DNA of 11,436 nucleotides from Candidatus Tenebribacter mawsonii (GTDB lineage Bacteria; Cloacimonadota; Cloacimonadia; Cloacimonadales; TCS61). This document shows positions 1 through 6,482 of this stretch, in pieces. The translations under genes and the position numbers were made by a program. The notes beneath the pieces are model-generated. The model saw only the letters and a list, made by a program, of their open reading frames with translations. It did no database searches and had not been told where the DNA came from. The stretch's first letter is position 1. Each line of letters begins with the position of its first letter. Location: positions 1 through 11,436 of the forward strand of contig JAVCCD010000013.1 in NCBI GenBank assembly GCA_030765665.1, read 5' to 3'.

Positions 1-83
1 CAAATTGAAAGCAGTGTTAAAGCAATGTTTTAAAAGATAATTATTAACAATACAATATTTAATGGAGTGTTAGATTTTTTGTA

Positions 84-113
84 TTGATAATTTGTCTATC
101 AAAGTCGTTTTTT
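84..113 (+). terminator. Weak hairpin plus T-run upstream of the first gene
   Basis: TTGATA (84-89) and TATCAA (97-102) can form a 6-bp stem with a 7-base loop, followed after five bases by six T (108-113). This could end a gene lying left of the window, or act as an operator-like palindrome ahead of the gene at 146. The stem is AT-rich and set apart from the T-run, so the terminator reading is weak. No convincing -35/-10 pair was found for the downstream gene. Confidence 0.2.
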
Positions 114-145
114 AATTTTAATTATTCAAATATTTGGAGGAGAAT

Positions 146-498
146 ATGAAAAAAGGATTAATACTTATTACTATGTTAATTGTATGCACAAGCATATTTG
201 CAAATGAATTTAAACTTATTGAATCCCCAAACTTGCAGCTGATTTCCATGCAGAGAGGAATTCAGTAGAAGACATGGATATGGAATATTTTACTAGTAAA
301 GTTAATTTTGCTAATAAATCAAAAAATGGTGATATAACTGTAAATTTAGTATCAGGAATTTCTACAAAAGCTAGCTTGATCTTTAAGAAAGTAAATAAAA
401 ACATTGGAACGGTTTCAAAATTTGATCTGGGAGTATGGTCAGAACAATCGGATAATTTTAGAGTTACCTTTAGGGATATCCCAATTACCAAGAAGTAA
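146..498 (+). pseudogene. Small exported protein with a -1 frameshift (broken or recoded)
   Basis: The gene starts at ATG 146 behind a strong GGAGG (137-141). It begins with a clear signal peptide (MKKGLILITMLIVCTSIFA, then NEF), so the product should be exported. This frame stops at 266-268 after 40 codons. A second frame, shifted by -1, continues coherently to TAA 496-498. Joining them at the CCCC tract (225-228) gives about 117 residues: signal peptide, ...KLIESPKLAADFHAERNSV, then a beta-rich tail ending ITKK. One extra C in the tract would restore a single frame. The junction also spells C-CCA-AAC, a canonical -1 slippery heptamer, so recoding cannot be excluded; a one-base deletion or assembly error is simpler. 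The DFHAERNxVxDxDMEY stretch resembles, from memory, an N-terminal domain of some FCB secreted proteins, but I cannot name the family. A terminator follows at 522. Confidence 0.6.
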
Positions 499-521
499 TA
501 AATTTTAAAAATAAACTTAAC

Positions 522-550
522 GGATGTTTCAATTGGGACATCCTTTTTTT
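522..550 (+). terminator. Rho-independent terminator of the small exported gene
   Basis: The arms 522-530 (GGATGTTTC) and 535-543 (GGGACATCC) pair over 9 bp, two of them G-T, around an AATT loop. Seven T follow directly (544-550). It lies 23 bases after the stop at 498 and 15 bases before the stop of the convergent gene. The opposite strand has no matching T-run, so it should mainly stop rightward transcription. Confidence 0.85.
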
Positions 551-565
551 ATATCTAGTCACTAA

Positions 566-3055
566 TTATTTATAAAACAAATCCCAATTTCCTTCAAAGA
601 TCTTCCATTTGTCATTTTCTTGATCATAATAGAAGGTGATGAGTCTATTTTTCAGTTCGGGATTTTCCTTTAAAAATTCGTTATATTTTTCCGAAGAATT
701 ATAATTCACAATAGGATTTATGGGTTCTTTCTCTCCGATCCAAATGAACCTTTGATCTTCGATCTTATCTCTAGTTTTTGTGGCAAGTCTTTGTGGTGGT
801 TCATGGTCATAATTTCCTAATAGAACTATCCAATCCGATTTCTTATCTGCAAATCCCGAAATGAACTCAAGATATTTCTTATCAGCATTCTTCCAATTGC
901 GTTTAAAATCTTTAAAGACTATTGTCTGATTAATTTGCTCCTGCTCTTTCAGATCTAAAGCAACAATTTTAGTTTTAGTAACTTCTCCGCTTTCACGAAT
1001 GCAGAACTGTACTTGATATTCACCTTTATCAAGCTCACCAGAAAGTTTGCTGAGTTCTTTATCATACTCTAACTGACGGTCATTAGAGTAAAATCTACCC
1101 TCTTGAAAAATTGTTACAGAGATGTTGTCAGAATTCATTGTTACAGGATCTCCAGCTTCATCAACTAAGGTGAAATCTATTGGAATCAGTTTAGTATTTT
1201 TTTTATCCTGAGGTTTAACAAATTCATTTTTCTCTACGTCATAATTTTGCCAAACGCTATCCGTTTTTACCATGATCACTGAAGGAATTCTTGAGTATTG
1301 TGCAGGGATCAGGTTTGCTCGTAATGCATAACAACTGAGAGTTTTGAAATGGAAATTTTGTAGATATTCAGCTTGTAGCATTCTATCTAAAGAAAGTATT
1401 CCGCTTACTGCTTCATTTTCATCAATCTTATGTTTAGAATGAACATAATCAATAATTTGTCTTATTTTTTCTTTGGGTTCCAATACTTCGTCAAAAATGT
1501 ATTCTTTTGTTATTGGAGTGCGTGGCAACATTTCGTAAAACACGCTTGGAGAAAGCAAATTAGAAAAATCTTCATCAGGTATTTCCGTTTCTTTCAAGCG
1601 AATAAAAGTATTAAAAATATTTTGGAATTGTATTGTACTTGCCTGCCATAAAAATTTCACATCAATTTCAGAAAGCTTGCTCCAAAAATCAGTTGGGATA
1701 TCCTTATTTTTCTTAATGAATTGCAAAAGAGAGTCCTTGTTATTTCTACATTTTTTAAAAATCTCTACAAAGGCTGAATCACCTTTTGGGGCATAATACG
1801 GGATTTCTACTTTGTTGAATTTTATGATCGTAGCATCATAATTTTCTTCTGATCTTTTCTTAAGTTCTTGGAACGATTCAGGATTTTCTTTATTTTCTGC
1901 ACTCCCTTTCGGATATTCCAAAGTATAATCAAGATTTTTCCATTGTTGTTCTTTCAAAGTTAGATTATATGATGCAGAAAGAGAAAGTTCATCGTAGGGA
2001 ACATGTACATAATCAAATAAACTATCTTTATAGGCTATTGCTAAAAATCCACCCTGCCCAATACTAAACTCACAAGTTCCTGTGCTGTCAGCTTGCAGAG
2101 TAATTAGCGGACGAAACATGGAAAAATTAAAGGCGCAAATATTAACTTTTGCATCTTTTACAGGTCGGTTTTCATTATCATAGATATTCAATGTAATTTC
2201 GCGAGTATTTTGATAATATCGAGTTGAATTTACATAATTGTTATTCTTTCCTTTAGAAACGACATCATCTGTGCTGTCTGGGAAACTGCTTCGTGCTAGT
2301 ATCAAAAGTGTTTTTTGTGATGATGCACTGAACCATGTAGAATTCAAATTATAAGCTGGTGAAGTGCTCTCTGCATATTGCCATTTGCCGTCTAAAAATA
2401 TTTCTGTCCAAGCATGATTATTATCTGTATGAGCCCACCATGGAGTCCAGGCAGGACGGGCTGGAATACCTGCTGTTCGCAATGCAGCAATATAAAAGAC
2501 CTGCATTTCACCGCATCTTCCGGTTTTACTTTTTTGCAAAACAGAAAGTGGATTTTGTGCTCTTCCTGAAGTGGATACAAAGGTCATGTTTTCTCGAGTC
2601 CATAGAGTTATTTGCCGAATTCTTTCAGCAAGATCGGGATATTTTGAAACATATTCCAACAGACCAATATTGGAAAACACTTTTCTGTAATTTGTTATCT
2701 TTTCGTGAGAAGCAGTTGTTTTGGCAATGTAAGAAAGAACAAATTCATCAGGATATTTTTCGTAATTTTCCATTGCAAAAAGTTCTTTAAGTGTCAGATA
2801 ATTATCTTTTATATCATTAGGGTCAGCATCCCACAAAGCTCCACTATTTTCTGTTGAAATTAAATATGCCATCAACCCATCGGTGTAAATCTCTAAAAAA
2901 GAATTATAGGTATGCTGTACATCTTCAGGAAGATTTTCTAAATTATCTTTAGCTCTTAGTGTAAGAGTGTCTATCAACGACCTTTCAATTGTGAAATCTG
3001 CTGATAATGTAATTATAAATAGAATTAAAATTATAACAAAGTAAAATTTATTCAT
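566..3055 (-). CDS. Exported transglutaminase-like protein
   Basis: Protein of 829 residues with a signal peptide (MNKFYFVIILILFIITLSA). The transglutaminase/cysteine-protease core lies at about residues 150-250. It has C181 in GRCGE, H214 in NNHAWTE, and a WQYAESTSP strand where E229 occupies the usual Asp position of the triad. Spacing and the following WF resemble bacterial transglut_core proteins with a beta-sandwich after the core; here that region (about 280-370) includes DNENRPVKDAKV, a carboxypeptidase-regulatory-like pattern. A second, degenerate transglutaminase-like stretch seems present at about 530-620 (C575 in TLSCYALRANLIPA). The C-terminal 190 residues are beta-rich and unassigned. 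Family members act on protein or peptide amide bonds outside the cytoplasm; the substrate is unknown. The frame also opens upstream at GTG 3079, but AGGAGAA (3061-3067) is placed to serve ATG 3055. It diverges from the M1 peptidase gene. Family call is firm, activity is not. Confidence 0.85.
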   Translation of the reverse strand: MNKFYFVIILILFIITLSADFTIERSLIDTLTLRAKDNLENLPEDVQHTYNSFLEIYTDGLMAYLISTENSGALWDADPNDIKDNYLTLKELFAMENYEKYPDEFVLSYIAKTTASHEKITNYRKVFSNIGLLEYVSKYPDLAERIRQITLWTRENMTFVSTSGRAQNPLSVLQKSKTGRCGEMQVFYIAALRTAGIPARPAWTPWWAHTDNNHAWTEIFLDGKWQYAESTSPAYNLNSTWFSASSQKTLLILARSSFPDSTDDVVSKGKNNNYVNSTRYYQNTREITLNIYDNENRPVKDAKVNICAFNFSMFRPLITLQADSTGTCEFSIGQGGFLAIAYKDSLFDYVHVPYDELSLSASYNLTLKEQQWKNLDYTLEYPKGSAENKENPESFQELKKRSEENYDATIIKFNKVEIPYYAPKGDSAFVEIFKKCRNNKDSLLQFIKKNKDIPTDFWSKLSEIDVKFLWQASTIQFQNIFNTFIRLKETEIPDEDFSNLLSPSVFYEMLPRTPITKEYIFDEVLEPKEKIRQIIDYVHSKHKIDENEAVSGILSLDRMLQAEYLQNFHFKTLSCYALRANLIPAQYSRIPSVIMVKTDSVWQNYDVEKNEFVKPQDKKNTKLIPIDFTLVDEAGDPVTMNSDNISVTIFQEGRFYSNDRQLEYDKELSKLSGELDKGEYQVQFCIRESGEVTKTKIVALDLKEQEQINQTIVFKDFKRNWKNADKKYLEFISGFADKKSDWIVLLGNYDHEPPQRLATKTRDKIEDQRFIWIGEKEPINPIVNYNSSEKYNEFLKENPELKNRLITFYYDQENDKWKIFEGNWDLFYK

Positions 3056-3060
3056 CTGCT

Positions 3061-3067
3061 TTCTCCT
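3061..3067 (-). promoter_or_regulatory. Ribosome binding site fixing the start at 3055
   Basis: On the minus strand AGGAGAA is followed by five bases and then ATG 3053-3055. The upstream in-frame GTG at 3077-3079 has no comparable site and would place RIFRRKQ in front of an otherwise standard signal peptide. The start at 3055 is therefore preferred. Confidence 0.8.
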
Positions 3068-3102
3068 AAAAATTCTCACCTGATTCTTGAAAATCTAATG
3101 TA

Positions 3103-3129
3103 AAAATAAAACAGAATTAATATTGTCAA
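3103..3129 (-). promoter_or_regulatory. Possible promoter of the transglutaminase-like gene
   Basis: On the minus strand a perfect TTGACA (3124-3129) is followed by 15 bases and TATTTT (3103-3108), a 4/6 match to TATAAT. This would give a leader of roughly 40 bases ahead of ATG 3055. The -35 is excellent, but the short spacer and weak -10 limit confidence in this AT-rich stretch. Confidence 0.4.
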
Positions 3130-3152
3130 TGAAGATGTGAATTCCAAATGAA

Positions 3153-3227
3153 TTGAAGTAAGGGATTTAAAGTAAAATAATTAATAAGTATCTAATTATA
3201 AAAAAAGTTTATTGCCTTAATTATAAT
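3153..3227 (+). promoter_or_regulatory. Possible promoter region of the M1 peptidase gene
   Basis: There are two candidates. TTGAAG (3153-3158) is followed after 17 bases by AATAAT (3176-3181). Further down a perfect TATAAT (3222-3227) lies 47 bases before the chosen ATG 3275, but without a recognisable -35. If the second is used, transcription would start near 3234, past the alternative ATG at 3233, which supports the later start codon. Base composition makes chance matches likely. Confidence 0.3.
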
Positions 3228-3260
3228 TATTTATGAAGTTGGAATCAGTTGAACTTTATA

Positions 3261-3266
3261 AGGAGG
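3261..3266 (+). promoter_or_regulatory. Ribosome binding site fixing the start at 3275
   Basis: AGGAGG, followed by eight bases and ATG 3275-3277, is a near-ideal Shine-Dalgarno arrangement. The earlier in-frame ATG at 3233 lacks a site and would add 14 mostly polar residues before the signal peptide. Confidence 0.85.
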
Positions 3267-3274
3267 ATGAACCA

Positions 3275-6229
3275 ATGCGCAATAATTTTACTCTACTTTT
3301 TATTTTAATAATAATCACTCTTTCGGCAACCGAGATGCCGGATCTCAAATATATAGTTAGCAAACAGCATGAAGCAGCTCAGCTTAAAATGGAGACATAT
3401 TCCAGATGGATGGACAACATACGAGAAGATCTGCGCAATATGGATTGCTATGATGTCCGGTATTATTCTATTGATATTGATGTGGATTTTGATCTGCATT
3501 ATGTGGAAGGAATTGTCGTCTCTCATTTGGAAATTATAGAAGATAATGTTTCACTTGTTAGTTTCAATTTTACAACAGACTTGGATGTTGATGATATTCT
3601 CATAAACAGTCTTCCACTGAGTTTCACACACGCAGACGATCTTATTGAAATAAATTTGGGAACTTCCTTTAATACAGGTGATATTGTTGAATTGGAAGTA
3701 CAATATTCCGGCTTTCCAGTGAACAGGCTGAATGATGGTATGAAATTCCAGGAACATGCTGGTATTCCAATTGTGTTTACAATGGTTTCTCCCAAAGGAG
3801 CCAGAAAATGGTGGCCCTGCAAAGATACTCCAGCCGATAAACCAGATTCGCTGGATATAAGCATAACATACCCTTCCCAATACATTTCAGCTTCCAATGG
3901 ATCACTTACCGAAGTAATTAATAATGGGAATGGAACTAATACGGCAAAATGGCATGAAGCATATCCTGTTTGCACTTATCTCACATCTTTTGCAGTTACA
4001 AATTATCAAATCTATTCCTTCAATTGGGAATATAACAGTACAAATATGATGGTTGATAATTTTGTCTATCCTGAGCAATATGACACAAGCGTCGCACTAT
4101 ATTCACTTTGCGAAGATATGCTCACTTTCTATTCCGATACTTATGGAGAATATCCATTTATAACTGAAAAATATGGTCATGCAACCTGTACAAATTTGGG
4201 TGCATTGGCAATGGAACATCAAACTGTTACTTCATTTGATGCAGGCTATATCAGCGATCCCGCTGCAGAATACACTATTGCCCATGAGTTATCTCATCAC
4301 TGGGCAGGAGACGCTTTAAGTATTGGAGGCTGGGATCACGTATGGCTAAAGGAGGGATTTGCTTCCTACAGTGAAGCATTATGGGCAGAAAATCTTTATA
4401 GTTTTGAAGGTCTGCAGGATTATATGGAAGCTGAGGATACAGGTTCACCACTGGATGAATGTTTATATCGAGATCCGGAAGGTGGTGGTGGTCATATTTT
4501 TAATATTGTGATCTACAGCAAAGGATCGTGGGCAATTCATATGTTGCGTGGTGTTTTGGGAGATGAAGATTTCTTCTCGATGCTGCAGAATTTTTTTCAA
4601 GATCCCCTATTAAATTATGGGAACATCATAACCCAAGATCTGGAAAATGCAGCAGAATATGTGAGTGGTGAAGAGCTTGACTGGTTCTTTGATGAGTGGT
4701 ATTATAATTATGGCAGACCTCAATATAAGTACGCAATTTATACTTCAGAAAGTGAAGATTCGCTTAAAATTACTATGCATTCAGAGGGAAGTTCAGGAGA
4801 TCCCTTCTCGATGTACGTTCCATATAAGATCAATGACAATTATAGTGGCAGATTTTGGGTAGAAGATGGCTTTAATTATTTTGCTGATTCGTTCTCAGAC
4901 GATCTGGAATTATTTGAATTTGATCCGGATAATTGGGTTCTTGATTATGGGTATTTGGAACAAATTCCTGTTATAGAAGAAATAACATTACAAAGAGATG
5001 GAGCAGTAGTTGTTACTTGGGAAGAGTTCTTCGATCCGGGAATTGAAGGGATGAATATTTATAGAAAACAAGCAAATGAAGAATATATCCTACTTAATTC
5101 CGAACCAATTTTCAGCACAGCTTATTACGATGATGAGGTAAGTCCGAACGAAGAATACTTTTATAAAGTTGCCGCAGTATTCCAATCAGAAGGAAATTAC
5201 GTAAGCAGCTATTCAAATGAGATTTCTACCTTTCCCGTTAATTTTACTCTTGATGAAGGAATATTACTTGTAGACGGAACACTGGATGGACTTCCTGCAT
5301 CACCCTTTCCTACAGATGAAGAAGTTGATGAATTTTATGATACGTTACTATCAGGTTACTCATACACAAATTGGAATATTACCACTCAAGGTTCACCTCC
5401 ACTTAATGAAATTGCCAAGTATTCAAGTATTATATGGCATACTGATGATATCTCAAACTACCCTTTTGTAGAGGGTGAATATAATATGAAAAGTTATCTT
5501 TTAGCTGGTGGAAACCTTTTAGCTTCCTGTTGGAAACAGCTATGTATGATCTCTGGAGATCTTCAAAATAATTTCCTTTATCTTGATGAATCTACCTATC
5601 ATGACCAAGCTGATTTTGCCGGAGCTTTTGGAACAAATGGATTTGATGATATCGTTATCGATATTAATAAAATTTCTCTACCCAACTGGGGTGATAATTT
5701 GCAGTATGTGAATAAATTTTTACCTTTAGAAGATGCTGAAGCAATTTTTACTTATGACTCTTTCTCTAATGATCCTGACTGGGAAAATGCAGTTTGCGGT
5801 CAGCGTTTTAGTGGTGATAATAAAACATATATTTTAGGATTCCCGCTTTACTTTATGATGCAGACAGAGGCGGAAGATCTTATGCAAAGCATCTTAGAAG
5901 ATTTTGGAGAAGAAAGCAGCATAGGGAGTTATGAGTTAGAAGTTATTAATTGTAAGTTGAATAATTACCCCAATCCATTTAACCCATCAACAACGATCAG
6001 TTTTAAAATAAACATCGAAAATACCGAAGACACTGAATTGATGATCTTCAATCTAAAAGGCCAGAAAGTGAAAGAATTTACGATCCCTCAATCCTCATCC
6101 CTAATTCCTAATCAGATTATATGGAACGGAACTGATGAAAACAATCAACCGGTTGCCAGTGGAATATATTTCTATAAGTTAAAATCGGGTGATTTTGAAA
6201 TGAGTAAAAAAATGTTATTGTTGAAATAA
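3275..6229 (+). CDS. Exported M1-family metallopeptidase with C-terminal sorting-like domain
   Basis: Protein of 984 residues. The signal peptide (MRNNFTLLFILIIITLSA) is followed by an M1 N-terminal beta domain (about 40-230). The zinc peptidase domain shows the exopeptidase loop GALAMEHQ (309-316, E314; GAMEN variant), HELSHHWAGD (H337, E338, H341), the third zinc ligand E360 in WLKEGFASYSE with the exact 18-residue spacing, and the likely catalytic Y414 in IYSKGSW. All key residues are present, so it should be an active aminopeptidase-type enzyme. Residues about 564-650 form a fibronectin-III-like domain (VVVTWEE, FYKVAAV). Residues about 659-885 are an unassigned alpha/beta region. The last 90 residues, from YPNPFNP (898) to LLLK, match the FlgD-like module used for secretion or surface attachment in FCB bacteria. 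Likely site is the outer surface or outside the cell. It is divergent from the transglutaminase-like gene. No clear terminator follows; the 26-base repeat begins nine bases after the stop. Confidence 0.93.
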   Translation: MRNNFTLLFILIIITLSATEMPDLKYIVSKQHEAAQLKMETYSRWMDNIREDLRNMDCYDVRYYSIDIDVDFDLHYVEGIVVSHLEIIEDNVSLVSFNFTTDLDVDDILINSLPLSFTHADDLIEINLGTSFNTGDIVELEVQYSGFPVNRLNDGMKFQEHAGIPIVFTMVSPKGARKWWPCKDTPADKPDSLDISITYPSQYISASNGSLTEVINNGNGTNTAKWHEAYPVCTYLTSFAVTNYQIYSFNWEYNSTNMMVDNFVYPEQYDTSVALYSLCEDMLTFYSDTYGEYPFITEKYGHATCTNLGALAMEHQTVTSFDAGYISDPAAEYTIAHELSHHWAGDALSIGGWDHVWLKEGFASYSEALWAENLYSFEGLQDYMEAEDTGSPLDECLYRDPEGGGGHIFNIVIYSKGSWAIHMLRGVLGDEDFFSMLQNFFQDPLLNYGNIITQDLENAAEYVSGEELDWFFDEWYYNYGRPQYKYAIYTSESEDSLKITMHSEGSSGDPFSMYVPYKINDNYSGRFWVEDGFNYFADSFSDDLELFEFDPDNWVLDYGYLEQIPVIEEITLQRDGAVVVTWEEFFDPGIEGMNIYRKQANEEYILLNSEPIFSTAYYDDEVSPNEEYFYKVAAVFQSEGNYVSSYSNEISTFPVNFTLDEGILLVDGTLDGLPASPFPTDEEVDEFYDTLLSGYSYTNWNITTQGSPPLNEIAKYSSIIWHTDDISNYPFVEGEYNMKSYLLAGGNLLASCWKQLCMISGDLQNNFLYLDESTYHDQADFAGAFGTNGFDDIVIDINKISLPNWGDNLQYVNKFLPLEDAEAIFTYDSFSNDPDWENAVCGQRFSGDNKTYILGFPLYFMMQTEAEDLMQSILEDFGEESSIGSYELEVINCKLNNYPNPFNPSTTISFKINIENTEDTELMIFNLKGQKVKEFTIPQSSSLIPNQIIWNGTDENNQPVASGIYFYKLKSGDFEMSKKMLLLK

Positions 6230-6237
6230 AATTTCTA

Positions 6238-6263
6238 TCTTGTCCTAAAATAGGTTGTCACTT
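6238..6263 (+). repeat. 26-base inverted repeat, left copy
   Basis: This segment (TCTTGTCC...GTTGTCACTT) is the exact reverse complement of 9906-9931. Ungapped similarity continues inward, with 15 of 22 matches over 6264-6285, partly owing to a shared A-tract. Inside it, TTGTC occurs twice as a direct repeat around CTAAAATAGG, itself a near-palindrome. The copies face each other across the beta-helix/SIS operon, as transposon ends do. No target-site duplication is visible outside either copy. Confidence 0.95.
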
Positions 6264-6312
6264 ATGGAGAGCATGATAAAAAAAATATAAATTTATTCTT
6301 AATTTACATAGG

Positions 6313-6329
6313 TGAATCTGCAAGATTCA
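6313..6329 (+). other. Perfect 7-bp triloop hairpin in the operon leader region
   Basis: TGAATCT (6313-6319) and AGATTCA (6323-6329) pair perfectly around GCA, extendable by two G-T pairs. No T-run follows, so it is not an intrinsic terminator. It lies in the 253-base gap between the peptidase and the beta-helix gene. A TTGACT at 6391-6396 is a possible -35 for that gene, but no good -10 follows at normal spacing. Confidence 0.45.
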
Positions 6330-6482
6330 TTGGAAAGGACGTCTTCTATAATTTGAAATTTAGATATATAGGTTACAAGATCAATATTTCTTGACTACTA
6401 AACTCAATTTTGAAGATTTGCTAAAGAAATGAAGTTTCATACATTAATTTATATAGAATTACTGTCAATTTGAGGAGGTATT

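Noticed and set aside
1..33. Possible 3' end of an upstream gene (frame reading ...SSVKAMF then stop)
   Set aside because: Only ten codons are visible, and another frame gives an equally plausible tail ending at 37-39. It cannot be assigned.
2359..2790. 143-codon open frame on the + strand
   Set aside because: It lies wholly inside the transglutaminase-like gene on the opposite strand, over its catalytic core. It has no ribosome binding site and a composition typical of an antisense shadow.
3523..3975. 150-codon open frame on the - strand
   Set aside because: Antisense to the N-terminal domain of the M1 peptidase, with no recognisable motifs or start signal.
6230..6290. Terminator for the M1 peptidase gene
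   Set aside because: The only stem near the stop is CCTA-AAA-TAGG inside the 26-base repeat, with no T-run after it. It is too weak to call.
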